Assembly: GCF_030254645.1 (NCBI RefSeq)
Contig: NZ_CP116346.1
Coordinates: 5,249,001-5,313,000, forward strand
Source of the DNA: Paucibacter sediminis
GTDB taxonomy: Bacteria > Pseudomonadota > Gammaproteobacteria > Burkholderiales > Burkholderiaceae_C
Direction of reading: 5' to 3'
DNA length: 64,000 nucleotides
This document shows, piece by piece, positions 34,725-43,849 of this stretch. Each line of letters begins with the position of its first letter. Within the stretch, counting starts at the first letter, position 1. A program made the position numbers and the translations under genes. The notes beneath the pieces were generated by a model. That model worked only from the letters and a program-made list of their open reading frames with translations. It had not been told where the DNA came from and ran no database searches.

Positions 34725-35342
34725 ATGTCCGAGCATGCTGAGAAACAGGCGCTGGCACGCGAAGACCTGTGCCGTTTCATATCCGCCTGCTACTACGAAC
34801 CGATGCCGGCCTTTGCCGAGGAGCGGCTGTTCGAGTCGATGCTGAACGCCGCGCAATGCCTTGATCCCGAACTGGCCGCCAGCGCATGCCGCCTGGGCGA
34901 GGCCTTCGCCGCCTGTGAGTTGCAAGATCTGTTGGTTGACTACGCCCGTCTGTTTCTCGGCCCCATGCAGGCGCTGGCACCGCCCTATGGGTCACGCTGG
35001 GCTTGCGACGCCTCGCAAGCGGCCGAAGCCCGGACCGCGGCGCTCATGGCCCTCTACGACGAGGGCGGATTCGACATCGACGAAGCGTGCAGGGAACTGC
35101 CGGACCATGTCGCCATACAGATGGAGTTTCTGTACCTGCTGAACTACGCACAGAACCAGGCCCGCCGGGAACACGACCTCGACGGCCTTGCGGCGGCGCA
35201 GGCCCTGCAACGGCGCTTTCTGGCGGAGCAACTCGGCGGCTGGGTCGGGCCGTTCACCGCCGCCATCGGTTCAAAGGCCGAGACGGCGTTCTATCGCGAG
35301 TTGGGCGCGTTCACGGCAGGCTTTGCTCGGACCCTTGTTTAG
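34725..35342 (+). CDS. TorD/DmsD-family chaperone for the molybdoenzyme
   Basis: 205 residues starting MSEHAEKQALARED; the ATG at 34725 is preferred over a TTG six bases earlier because GGAGGG (34713-34718) has proper spacing. It is all-helical in character, with the family features LCRFISACYYEPMPAF, DLLVDYARLFLGPMQALAPPYGS, and ELPDHVAIQMEFLYLLNYA. Such chaperones bind the Tat signal and help insert the molybdenum cofactor before export. It lies 30 bp after the ferredoxin subunit, completing a three-gene operon, and its end overlaps the convergent MFS gene by 4 bp. Confidence 0.9.
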   Translation: MSEHAEKQALAREDLCRFISACYYEPMPAFAEERLFESMLNAAQCLDPELAASACRLGEAFAACELQDLLVDYARLFLGPMQALAPPYGSRWACDASQAAEARTAALMALYDEGGFDIDEACRELPDHVAIQMEFLYLLNYAQNQARREHDLDGLAAAQALQRRFLAEQLGGWVGPFTAAIGSKAETAFYRELGAFTAGFARTLV

Positions 35343-36490
35343 CTTGGCCGCTGCAGCGCGCGTGCTGGCAGCTGCGCCAGCACCAGCAGCGCGGCCATCA
35401 GCCACAGCGGCGCGGCCGCCACCGAGGCCGCCGCCAGCAGGCCGAAGCCCAGCGGCATCGCGATCGTCGCGCCATTGGTGGCCAGCATGCGCAGGCCCAG
35501 GGCCTGGCCGTGGCGCTCCGCCGGCGTGACCTGGTGCAGCATGGACAACACCATGGGCTGCACCGAGCCCAGCGCCAGCCCCAGCACGGCCGAGCCCAGC
35601 ATCAGGCCGGCGGTGCCGGGCAGCCAGGCATAGGCCGCCAGCGTCAGGCTGGCCAGCAGCATGGCGCTGCGCAGGGCCTTGAGCTCGTCGAGCCGGCCGG
35701 CCCAGCGCACGATGGCCAGGCGCACCAGCGTGGCGGCCAGCGCGAACGAGCCCAGCACCAGGCCGATGCTGGAGGCGCTGAGCTGGCGCGCATGGCCCAC
35801 CACCGGCACCACGAAGCTGTGCGCGTCCCAGCTGGCCGCCAGCACGATGTTGAGCAGCAGCAGCCAGCGCAGCGGGCCGGTCTTCAGCAGCTCCCAGGCC
35901 GGGCGGCTGCGTGCCTGCGCGCTCGGCGGCGCCGGCGTATGGCGCGGCACGCGCTGCACCAGGCCCCAGGCCAGCAACGGCAGCAGCACCGCAAAGCCGA
36001 AGGCGGCGCGGTAGCCCAGATGGTCGATCAGCAGGCCGGTACAGATGGGAGCCAGCGCATTCGAGAGCGCCGGGCCCAGCGCCACCCAGCTGAACACGCG
36101 CTTGAGCTGGCTCGGGTCCTCGGCGAGCTGGCCGGCCTCGCGCTGGATCGCCACCGCCGCCACCGCGATGGCGCCACCGCTGGCCAGGCAGCTGAAGGCG
36201 ATCGCCGGCAGGCTTTGCGAGGCCAGCGCCACCAGGGCGCCAGCACCGGCCATCAGCGCGCCGATGCCGACCGGGCGATGCAGGCCATGCCGATCGGCCA
36301 GGCCTCCGGCCCACATCGAGAGCGGGATGGGCGCGACCGCGAACAGGCTCAGGAGCAGCCCCACCATCCACTCGCCATGGCCGGCCTGCAGCACCCACAG
36401 GCTGCCCGCCACGCGCGTCACCGCCATGCAAGCGTGCACGGCGATGAGGGTGGCGATCAACCAGGGAAACGAAGCCTGGCGCCGCGTCAC
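35339..36490 (-). CDS. MFS transporter
   Basis: 383-residue inner-membrane protein with about twelve hydrophobic segments. The loop between TM2 and TM3 carries the MFS signature (MWAGGLADRHGLHRPVG). The start is GTG at 36490, overlapping the rmuC stop as GTGA, so the two are translationally coupled. The substrate cannot be read; the fold resembles drug or sugar efflux families. It is convergent with the TorD-like gene with a 4-bp overlap. Composition is typical of the chromosome, so the right border of the molybdoenzyme module falls here. Confidence 0.85.
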   Translation of the reverse strand: MTRRQASFPWLIATLIAVHACMAVTRVAGSLWVLQAGHGEWMVGLLLSLFAVAPIPLSMWAGGLADRHGLHRPVGIGALMAGAGALVALASQSLPAIAFSCLASGGAIAVAAVAIQREAGQLAEDPSQLKRVFSWVALGPALSNALAPICTGLLIDHLGYRAAFGFAVLLPLLAWGLVQRVPRHTPAPPSAQARSRPAWELLKTGPLRWLLLLNIVLAASWDAHSFVVPVVGHARQLSASSIGLVLGSFALAATLVRLAIVRWAGRLDELKALRSAMLLASLTLAAYAWLPGTAGLMLGSAVLGLALGSVQPMVLSMLHQVTPAERHGQALGLRMLATNGATIAMPLGFGLLAAASVAAAPLWLMAALLVLAQLPARALQRPS

Positions 36491-37839
36491 TCCTCGGCGT
36501 CCTCGCCGGCGTCGGGCAGCCCCAGCTGCAGCAGCTTCTGCGTGGCCTCGTCGGGCAGCGCCTCGACGCTCTTGAGCTTGCGCGTCATCTGGCGCGTGCG
36601 GGTCTCGGCCTGCTCGATGGTGTTGCTGGCCTCGTCGAGCTTCTTCTTGGTCTTGGCCAGCACATCGCCGAACTTGCCGAACTCGGTCTTGACCGCGCCC
36701 AGCACCTCCCAGACCTCGGCCGAGCGCTTCTCCAGCGCCAGCGTGCGGAAGCCCATCTGCAGGCTGGTGAGCGTCGCCAGCAAGGTGGTGGGCCCGACCA
36801 GCATGACCTTGTGCTCGCGCTGCAGCGCCTCCACCAGGCCGGGGCGGCGCAGCGCCTCGGCATACAGGCCTTCGGTGGGCACGAACAGCATGCCGAAATC
36901 GGTGGTGTGGGGCGGCGCGATGTATTTCTCGCGGATGGTCCGGGCCTCCAGGCGCAGGCGCGTCTCGATGGCCTTGCCGGCGGCCTCCACGCCGGCGGCA
37001 TCGGCGCGGTCCTGCGCCTCCAGCAGGCGCTCGTAGTCCTCGCGCGGGAACTTCGCATCGATGGGCAGCCAGAGCGGCGCGCCATCGTCGCGCTGGCCCG
37101 GCAGACGGATCGCGAACTCGACGCGCTCGCTGCTGCCCGGGATGGTGGCCACATTGGCGGCGTACTGCTCGGGCGTGAACACCTGCTCCAAGAGGCCGGC
37201 CAGCTGCACCTCGCCGAAGATGCCGCGCGTCTTCACATTCGTGAGCACGCGGTTCAGCGCGCCGACATCGCGCGCCAGGTTCTGCATCTCGCCCAGGCCC
37301 TTGTGCACCTGTTCCAGGCGCTCGGCCACCTGCTTGAAGCTCTCGCCCAGGCGCTGCTCCAGCGTGGCGTGCAGCTTCTCGTCCACGGTGGCACGCATCT
37401 GCTCGAGCTTCTTCTCGTTGTCCTGCTGGATCGCGGTAAGGCGCTGCTCGACGGCGGTTTGCACCTGCGCCAGGCGCAGCTCGTTGCTCGCGGACATGGT
37501 CTTGAGCTGCTCGCGCATCGCCTCGGTCAGGCGCAGCATCGCCTGGTCCTGCGCCTCGCGCGAGGCGAGTGCCTGCGCGGCGAGCGACTGGTTGCTGTTC
37601 TGCAGCCCCAGGTTCAGGGTCTGCTGGAACTGCGCCAGGCCTTGCAGCAGCTCCTGGCGCGTGCCGCTGGCGCTGCGGCCCAGCTCGTCGCGCAGCTCGC
37701 GCTCCAGGCGCTCGCTGTTCTGTTGCACCGCCGCCACCAGCTGGGCGGCACCCTCGCCACGCCGGCCCTGCAGCACCAGCACGATCAAACAGGCCAGCAG
37801 CGCCAGGGCCACCAGCAGAAGAATTTCAACAAGCGTCAT
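36487..37839 (-). CDS. rmuC: DNA recombination protein RmuC
   Basis: 450 residues. An N-terminal membrane helix (ILLLVALALLACLIVLVL) is followed by a long coiled coil (residues about 40-200, rich in Gln, Glu and Leu) and the RmuC nuclease-like domain (about 210-400) with NLARDVGALNRVLTNVKTRG, GEVQLAGLLEQVFTPEQY, LWLPIDAKFPREDYERL and DFGMLFVPTEGLYAEAL. RmuC limits inversions at short inverted repeats in E. coli; the biochemical role is not settled. It is the first gene of a two-gene unit with the MFS transporter. Confidence 0.95.
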   Translation of the reverse strand: MTLVEILLLVALALLACLIVLVLQGRRGEGAAQLVAAVQQNSERLERELRDELGRSASGTRQELLQGLAQFQQTLNLGLQNSNQSLAAQALASREAQDQAMLRLTEAMREQLKTMSASNELRLAQVQTAVEQRLTAIQQDNEKKLEQMRATVDEKLHATLEQRLGESFKQVAERLEQVHKGLGEMQNLARDVGALNRVLTNVKTRGIFGEVQLAGLLEQVFTPEQYAANVATIPGSSERVEFAIRLPGQRDDGAPLWLPIDAKFPREDYERLLEAQDRADAAGVEAAGKAIETRLRLEARTIREKYIAPPHTTDFGMLFVPTEGLYAEALRRPGLVEALQREHKVMLVGPTTLLATLTSLQMGFRTLALEKRSAEVWEVLGAVKTEFGKFGDVLAKTKKKLDEASNTIEQAETRTRQMTRKLKSVEALPDEATQKLLQLGLPDAGEDAEE

Positions 37840-37976
37840 GCGGGCATTGTCTCAGCCCCGCTCACGGGCCCGGGGCGCCCACCCGTTCGAGGGGGCGGGA
37901 AAGCCCCGGGGCACAAACTTGTGGCGCCGCGCTGGCGGGCCGCTAGCCTTGCGGCACTTTATTCAAGACCTGCCGT

Positions 37977-39998
37977 ATGAAAACGATCTACAAGCTCAGC
38001 GCCCTGGCGCTGCTGGCCCAGCTCAGCGGCCACGGCCTCGCCAGCCCGGCCGCCACCGGCCTGGACCGCCATGGTTTCGACGCCCAGGTGCGCGCACAGG
38101 ACGACCTGTATCGCGCCGTCAACGGGCAATGGATCAAGGCCACCGCCATCCCCGGCGACCGCGCGGTGATCGGCACCTTCACCGACCTGAGCGACCGCGC
38201 CGATGCGCGCCTGCGCAGCATCGTCGAGGGCCTGGCCGCCAAGCCGCAGCGGCCCGGCAGCAAGGAGGCCCAGATCGGCGCCTTCTACAGCGCCTACCTG
38301 GACCTGGACGCGATCGAGCGCGCCGGCCTCGCGCCCATGCAGCCCCTGCTGGCCGAGATCGACGCGATCGACAGCCGCGCCGCGCTGGCGCAGTGGCAGG
38401 GTCGCATGCAGGGCCGCGTGCTCACCCCGCTGCAGCTGGACGTGCTGCCCGACTTCAAGCAGCCCGGCGTCAACCGCGCCCTGCTGCGCCAGAGCGGCCT
38501 GGGCCTGCCCAGCCGCGACTATTACCTGAAGGCCGACGACGCCCGCATGGCCCGGGCGCGCGCCGCCTACATCGCCTATCTGACCCTGCTGGCCGGCCAG
38601 CTCGGCGAGCCGGCGCCGGCCGAGGCCGCGCAGCGCGTGATGGCGCTGGAACAGCGCATCGCCGCCCTGCACTGGGACGAGGTGGAGAGCCGCGACTCGG
38701 TGAAGATCTACAACCCCCATACGCCCGCTCAGCTGCAGGGGCTGGTGCCCGCCTATGACTGGCAGGGCCTGCTGGCCGCGGCGCAGATGCGCCAGGTGGA
38801 CAAGCTGGTGGTCTGGCAGCCCAGCGCCGCCGTCGGCATCGCCAAGCTGCTGGCCGAGGAGCCGCTGGCCGACTGGAAGCTCTACCAGAAGCTGCACAGC
38901 CTGGACGCCCATGCCGCGGTGCTGCCCAAGACCATCCGAGAGGCGCGCTTTGCCTTCCGCGGCACCGCGCTGACCGGGGCCAGCGAGGAGCGTCCGCGCT
39001 GGCAGCAGGGCATCAACGCCGTCAACGAGGCCCTGGGCGAGGCGCTGGGCCAGCTCTATGTGGCCAAGCATTTCCCGGCCGCCCACAAGGCCCGCATGCA
39101 GGCCCTGGTGGCCAACCTGATGGCGGCCTTCGGCGACTCCATCGACACCCTGGACTGGATGAGTGCCGAGACCAAGGCGCAGGCCAAGATCAAGCTCTCC
39201 AAGTACAGCGTCAAGATCGGCTATCCCGACGCCTGGCGCGACTACGGCGCGTTGCAGGTGCGCGCCGGCGACGCGCTGGGCAACCGCGATCGCGCCGTGG
39301 CGTTTGAGTGGGCGCGCATCGCCGCCAAGCTGGGCCAGCCGGTGGACCGCGGCGAATGGGGCATGTTCCCGCAGCAGGTGAATGCCTACTACGAGCCCAC
39401 CACCAACGAGATCGTGTTCCCGGCCGCCATCCTGCAGCCACCCTTCTTCGACATGAAGGCCGACGACGCCGTCAACTACGGCGCCATCGGCGCCATCATC
39501 GGCCATGAGATCAGCCATGGCTTCGACGACGACGGCAGCCAGTTCGACGGCGACGGCATGCTGCGCAACTGGTGGACCGAGACCGACCGCAAGGCCTTCG
39601 AGGCGGTGGGCGCCAAGCTGGTGAAGCAATACGCCGGCTACGAGGCCATCCCCGGCAAGCAGGTGAACGGCCAGCTCACGCTGGGCGAGAACATCGCCGA
39701 CCTCTCCGGCCTGCAGGTGGCCTACAAGGCCTACCAGCGTTCGCTGAAGGGCAAGCCCGCGCCGGTGCTGGGCGGGCTGAGCGGCGAGCAGCGCTTCTTC
39801 ATGGGCTGGTCGCAGGGCTGGCGCGAGAAGATGCGCGAGGAGCGCAGCCTGCAACTGCTGACGGCCGACCCGCATGCCCCGGCCGAGTTCCGCGCCAACG
39901 GCGCGCCGGTGAATATCGACGCCTTCCACCAGGCCTTTGGCACCAAGCCGGGCGACAAGCTCTACAAGCCGAGCGCCGAACGCATCCGCATCTGGTGA
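37977..39998 (+). CDS. Secreted M13-family (neprilysin/PepO-type) metallopeptidase
   Basis: 673 residues with a signal peptide (MKTIYKLSALALLAQLSGHG, cleavage near GLAS). The large helical N-terminal domain has DDLYRAVNGQWIKATAIPGD. The catalytic domain has NAYYEPTTNEIVFPAAILQ, the zinc motif HEISH at about 510-514 (IIGHEISHGFDDDG), LGENIADLSGLQ with the third zinc ligand Glu, and the C-terminal ADPHAPAEFRANG and NIDAFHQAFG. It digests oligopeptides outside the cytoplasm. It stands alone between divergent rmuC and the convergent EAL gene. Confidence 0.95.
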   Translation: MKTIYKLSALALLAQLSGHGLASPAATGLDRHGFDAQVRAQDDLYRAVNGQWIKATAIPGDRAVIGTFTDLSDRADARLRSIVEGLAAKPQRPGSKEAQIGAFYSAYLDLDAIERAGLAPMQPLLAEIDAIDSRAALAQWQGRMQGRVLTPLQLDVLPDFKQPGVNRALLRQSGLGLPSRDYYLKADDARMARARAAYIAYLTLLAGQLGEPAPAEAAQRVMALEQRIAALHWDEVESRDSVKIYNPHTPAQLQGLVPAYDWQGLLAAAQMRQVDKLVVWQPSAAVGIAKLLAEEPLADWKLYQKLHSLDAHAAVLPKTIREARFAFRGTALTGASEERPRWQQGINAVNEALGEALGQLYVAKHFPAAHKARMQALVANLMAAFGDSIDTLDWMSAETKAQAKIKLSKYSVKIGYPDAWRDYGALQVRAGDALGNRDRAVAFEWARIAAKLGQPVDRGEWGMFPQQVNAYYEPTTNEIVFPAAILQPPFFDMKADDAVNYGAIGAIIGHEISHGFDDDGSQFDGDGMLRNWWTETDRKAFEAVGAKLVKQYAGYEAIPGKQVNGQLTLGENIADLSGLQVAYKAYQRSLKGKPAPVLGGLSGEQRFFMGWSQGWREKMREERSLQLLTADPHAPAEFRANGAPVNIDAFHQAFGTKPGDKLYKPSAERIRIW

Positions 39999-40037
39999 GG
40001 CCTCGGCCTCAGGCGGGGCCGGCGGGCGGCCGGGCGA

Positions 40038-41429
40038 TCAAACGCCGCCTGCCGGCGGCTTGAGGCCACGCCGCCACAACGCGGCCTGGTTGGCAAAGCT
40101 TTCGGCCGAGAGCGGCCGTGCGAACAGAAAGCCCTGGAAGGCCGAGCAACCCATGGCGCGCAGGCAGTCCAGCTGCGCCTGGGTCTCCACCCCCTCGGCC
40201 ACCACGTCCAGGCCCAGGTCGCGACCCAGGCGCACGATGGTGGCGGCGATATGGCAGGCGTCCGGGTCGTCGGGCAGGTCGCGCACAAAGCTCTGGTCCA
40301 CCTTGAGCTGGTGCAGCGGCAGGCGCTTGAGCAGGCTCAGCGAGGAGAAGCCGGTGCCGAAATCGTCCAGCGCCAGGCGTATGCCCTGGGCGCGCATGGC
40401 CTGCATCTTGGCCAGCAGGTCGTCGAAGTCCTGGGCATAGGCGGATTCGGTGAGCTCGAACTTGATCAGGCCGGCCTCGCGCAGTGCGCGCGGCACGGTC
40501 TCGATCAGGCGCTCGGTGGCGGCATCCGACTGCAGCTGCACCGAGCTGACATTGATGGCCATGGGCAGGCCGGCCAGCGCCCCGCCCTGCTGCCACTGCA
40601 GCAGCAGGCTGCATACCTGTTCCAAGAGACGCTGGCCGGCCGGCTTGATCAGGCCGGTGGCCTCGGCCATCGGGATGAACTCGCCCGGCGGCACCAGGCC
40701 GCGCAGCGGATGGCGCCAGCGCATCAGCACCTCGGCCCCCATCAAGCGCCCCTCGGCATCACACTGGGCCTGGAAGAAGGGCTCGATCTCGCCGGCGGCA
40801 ATGCCGCGCGCGAAGTCCAGCTCCAGCTCGGTGGCCTGACGCGCATCGCGCAGCATGGTCTGCACGCTGAGATAAAGCATCACCACCGTCAGCAGCGCCA
40901 CCAACCAGATCGCGCGCTGGCGTGTCAGCTCCGACATCGGCAAGGGCTCCACGAAGCGGAGCTCGGTCGACTGCAACACCACAAACGCGCCCAGCACCAG
41001 GAGCGTGAGCAGCAGGCGCAGCCAGCCCTCGCCGTACTGCAGAAAGTAGAACACGCAGACGAACAGGGGCAGCAGGTAAAGGTGGGCACTCCGCGGCGCG
41101 CCCGCGCTGGGCAGGTCCAGCAGCAGGCACATGCCCAGCACCGCCAGCAGGCAGCCGAGGCTAAACAACAGCACGGCGACGCGGTGCAGATGCAGGCGCA
41201 GCAAACCCAGCGTGAGGGCGCCGGCCAGCACCGCGCTGCCCGGCAGCAGGGCCGCCAGGGGCCGGCCCATCAGGATGAAATAACTCGCCCAGGGGATGGA
41301 GCCCAGCATCGCCACCCAGGCCATCACCGTGAGCAGGCGTGCGCGGCGCAGCGCAAATGCCTGCGGCAGGCTGCCCTCGCCCTCATTGAAACGGCGCAGC
41401 GCGCCCAACCAGACCTCGCGCCCTGGCAT
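40038..41429 (-). CDS. Membrane-anchored EAL-domain c-di-GMP phosphodiesterase
   Basis: 463 residues. The start at 41427-41429 (MPGREVWLG) has GGAGG nine bases upstream; another ATG at 41447 is possible. Six or so hydrophobic segments (about 25-200) form the input domain. The EAL domain has the variant motif EVLMRWRHP, NVSSVQLQS, ELTESAYAQDF, LDDFGTGFSSLSLLKRLP, KVDQSFVRDLPDD and VAEGVETQAQL, so the metal and base residues are all present and hydrolysis of c-di-GMP to pGpG is expected. No GGDEF domain is present. Confidence 0.92.
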   Translation of the reverse strand: MPGREVWLGALRRFNEGEGSLPQAFALRRARLLTVMAWVAMLGSIPWASYFILMGRPLAALLPGSAVLAGALTLGLLRLHLHRVAVLLFSLGCLLAVLGMCLLLDLPSAGAPRSAHLYLLPLFVCVFYFLQYGEGWLRLLLTLLVLGAFVVLQSTELRFVEPLPMSELTRQRAIWLVALLTVVMLYLSVQTMLRDARQATELELDFARGIAAGEIEPFFQAQCDAEGRLMGAEVLMRWRHPLRGLVPPGEFIPMAEATGLIKPAGQRLLEQVCSLLLQWQQGGALAGLPMAINVSSVQLQSDAATERLIETVPRALREAGLIKFELTESAYAQDFDDLLAKMQAMRAQGIRLALDDFGTGFSSLSLLKRLPLHQLKVDQSFVRDLPDDPDACHIAATIVRLGRDLGLDVVAEGVETQAQLDCLRAMGCSAFQGFLFARPLSAESFANQAALWRRGLKPPAGGV

Positions 41430-41505
41430 CGTCAATGGCCTCCCCATGAGCCTTGTATGTCGGGCGAGTGGAAGGGGTGGCGCGGCGCTTGTCAAGCGCC
41501 CGTTT

Positions 41506-42498
41506 TCAGGGGCGTGGCTTGAGCGGCAGGTTGAGGGCCGTGGGCGGCACGCCGCCGCCGAAGAACGCGATCAGGTTGTCCACCGCCAGATTGCACATGG
41601 CGCGGCGCGTCGGCACCGAGGCGCTGGCAATATGCGGCGTTAGCACCACATTGGCGCACTGCAGCAGGGCCGGGTGCACCGTGGGTTCGCCCTCGAACAC
41701 ATCCAGGCCGGCCGCGGCGATGCGGCCCGCGGCCAGCGCCTCGGCCAGCGCGGCATCGTCGACCACGCCGCCGCGCGCGATATTGGTGAGCGTGGCGGTC
41801 GGCTTCATCAGCGCCAGCTCGCGCGCCGCCACCATATGGTGCGAGGCGGGCGTGTAGGGCAGCACGATCACCAGGTGGTCGGACTGGCGCAGCAACTCGT
41901 CCTTCTCGACCCAGCGCGCCGCGAGGGGCGCCTCCTGCTCGGCGGGCAGGCGGCTGCGGTTGTGATAGATCACCGGCATGCCGAAGCCCAGCGCGCCGCG
42001 TCTGGCGATCGCCTGGCCGATGCGGCCCATGCCCAGGATGCCCAGGGTGGCGCCATGCACGTCGGCGCCGGCAAACAGGTCCACGCGCCATTGCTTCCAG
42101 TCGCCGCGGCGCAGGTAATGCTCGCTCTCGCTGATGCGGCGCGCCGCCGCCATCATCAGCGCGAAGCCGAAATCGGCGGTGGTCTCGGTGAGCACGTCGG
42201 GCGCATTGCTGACCAGCACGCCGCGCACGCTGCAGGCGTCCAGGTCCACATTGTTGTAGCCCACCGTCATCAGGCAGACCGCACGCAGGTCCGGGCAGGC
42301 GTCCAGCAGGGTCGCGTCGATGCGTTCGGTGCCCGAGGCGAACAGGCCCTGCTTGCCCTGCAGGCGCCGTATCAGTTCGGCCTGCGGCAGCGGCTCGTTG
42401 GCGTCGTGCAGATCGACCTCGCAATGCGCGCGCAGGCGCTCGACGATGTCGGGGAAGATGCGGCGGGCCACCAGGACCTGGGCTTTGTTGTTTGGCAT
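41506..42498 (-). CDS. D-isomer-specific 2-hydroxyacid dehydrogenase (glyoxylate/hydroxypyruvate reductase type)
   Basis: 330 residues. The Rossmann motif is LGILGMGRIGQAIARRG; catalytic Arg lies in TNIARGGVVDDAAL, Glu in GLDVFEGEPTVHP, and His in VLTPHIASASVPTR. These features and length fit GhrB-type reductases of glyoxylate or hydroxypyruvate using NAD(P)H. It is the last gene of the minus-strand run that begins with the HDAC-like gene, beginning 1 bp after the antiporter stop. The exact substrate is not determinable. Confidence 0.92.
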   Translation of the reverse strand: MPNNKAQVLVARRIFPDIVERLRAHCEVDLHDANEPLPQAELIRRLQGKQGLFASGTERIDATLLDACPDLRAVCLMTVGYNNVDLDACSVRGVLVSNAPDVLTETTADFGFALMMAAARRISESEHYLRRGDWKQWRVDLFAGADVHGATLGILGMGRIGQAIARRGALGFGMPVIYHNRSRLPAEQEAPLAARWVEKDELLRQSDHLVIVLPYTPASHHMVAARELALMKPTATLTNIARGGVVDDAALAEALAAGRIAAAGLDVFEGEPTVHPALLQCANVVLTPHIASASVPTRRAMCNLAVDNLIAFFGGGVPPTALNLPLKPRP

Positions 42499-42499
42499 G

Positions 42500-43849
42500 T
42501 CAGCGGAACCAGATGAGGGTCATGAGAAGGAACAGCGGCAGCAGCACCGCGGCGGCCCAGGCCATGTAGCCAAAGAAGCTGGGCATGCGGATGCCGCGCT
42601 CCTCGGCAATGGCCTTGACCATGAAGTTGGGGGCGTTGCCGATATAGCTGTTGGCCCCCATGAAGACCGAGCCGGCCGACAGCGCCGCCAGGGTGCTGGC
42701 GAGCGGCCCCATCAGCGCCTGCGGGTCGCCGCCGGCGAGGTTGAAGAACACCAGATAGGTGGGCGCGTTGTCGAGGAAGGACGAGAGCGCACCGCTGAGC
42801 CAGAAATAGGCCCAGGGCAGTGGCTCGCCATGCACGCCGGTGACGGCGCGCGCGATCGGCGCAAACGCCCCCTGCTCGCCCGCCTTCAGCATGGCCAGCA
42901 CCGGGATCATGGTGAGGAAGATGCCGGCAAACAGCTTGGCCACCTCCTGCATGGGCCCCCAGCTGAACTGGTTGCGCTGCCGCACGCCGCGCGGCGTGAT
43001 CGCCAGCGAGCAGGCCGTCAGCGCCAGCAGGCCGAGGTCGCGCAGCAGCCCCGGCAGGCCGAGCTCGACGCCCAGCAGCTGGAGGCTGATGCCGGGCTTC
43101 CAGATGCCACTCAGCAGCACCAGGCCCACCACCGCAGCCAGCGGCAGCAAATTCCAGGCGCCCAGCAGGCCCAGGCGGTCGTCGTCGGGGGTCGGGTCTT
43201 GCCTCGTCACCCCTTCCCTGCGGTAGCAGAAGCTGTCGATGGCATAGAAGATCGCCAGCAGGGTGAGCACCAGGAACAGGGTCTGGGGCGCGATCGCCCT
43301 GAGCGTCCAGAAGAAGTCCACCCCTTGCAGAAAGCCCAGGAACAGCGGCGGGTCGCCCAGCGGCGTGAGCGAACCGCCGGCGTTCGAGACGATGAAGATG
43401 AAGAACACCAGCACATGGGCGGCGTGGCGCCGGTTGTCGTTGGCGCGTAGCAGCGGCCGCACCATTAGCATCGAGGCGCCGGTGGTGCCCATCACGCTGG
43501 CCAGCAGCGCACCGATCGCCATCAGGCCCGCGTTCAGGCCCGGGCTGCCATGCAGATTGCCGCGCACATAGATGCCGCCCGCGGTGCTGAAGAGCGCAGT
43601 CAGCAGGATGATGAAGGGCAGGTATTCGGCGAGCAGGGTATGGGCCAGCAGCGGGCCAACTGCCCCCACGCCCTGGCTGGCGGCCAGGGGCAGCAGGAAG
43701 GCGAGCGCCCAGCCGGCGGCAATCTTGCCGTAGTGGCGATGCCAGACCCGCGGCAGCAAGAGCGGCATGAGGGCGATGGACAGCAGCATGCCCGCGAAGG
43801 GCAGGCCCCACCACGCGCCCAGGCTGCCCAGCGGGTCGGGCACGGCCAT
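42500..43849 (-). CDS. Na+/H+ antiporter, NhaD/ArsB (ion-transporter superfamily) type
   Basis: 449 residues with about eleven to thirteen hydrophobic segments. The start at 43847-43849 (MAVPDPLGSLG) overlaps the upstream nitroreductase stop by one base (TGATG). Family-typical parts are the paired re-entrant regions IVSNAGGSLTPLGDPPLFLG and SFLDNAPTYLVFFNLAGG, and SVFMGANSYIGNAPNFMVK. The DNAPTY and GDPP motifs are those of the NhaD/citrate-transporter-like group. It probably exchanges Na+ for H+; an organic-acid role would also suit the neighbouring dehydrogenase. Confidence 0.85.
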   Translation of the reverse strand: MAVPDPLGSLGAWWGLPFAGMLLSIALMPLLLPRVWHRHYGKIAAGWALAFLLPLAASQGVGAVGPLLAHTLLAEYLPFIILLTALFSTAGGIYVRGNLHGSPGLNAGLMAIGALLASVMGTTGASMLMVRPLLRANDNRRHAAHVLVFFIFIVSNAGGSLTPLGDPPLFLGFLQGVDFFWTLRAIAPQTLFLVLTLLAIFYAIDSFCYRREGVTRQDPTPDDDRLGLLGAWNLLPLAAVVGLVLLSGIWKPGISLQLLGVELGLPGLLRDLGLLALTACSLAITPRGVRQRNQFSWGPMQEVAKLFAGIFLTMIPVLAMLKAGEQGAFAPIARAVTGVHGEPLPWAYFWLSGALSSFLDNAPTYLVFFNLAGGDPQALMGPLASTLAALSAGSVFMGANSYIGNAPNFMVKAIAEERGIRMPSFFGYMAWAAAVLLPLFLLMTLIWFR

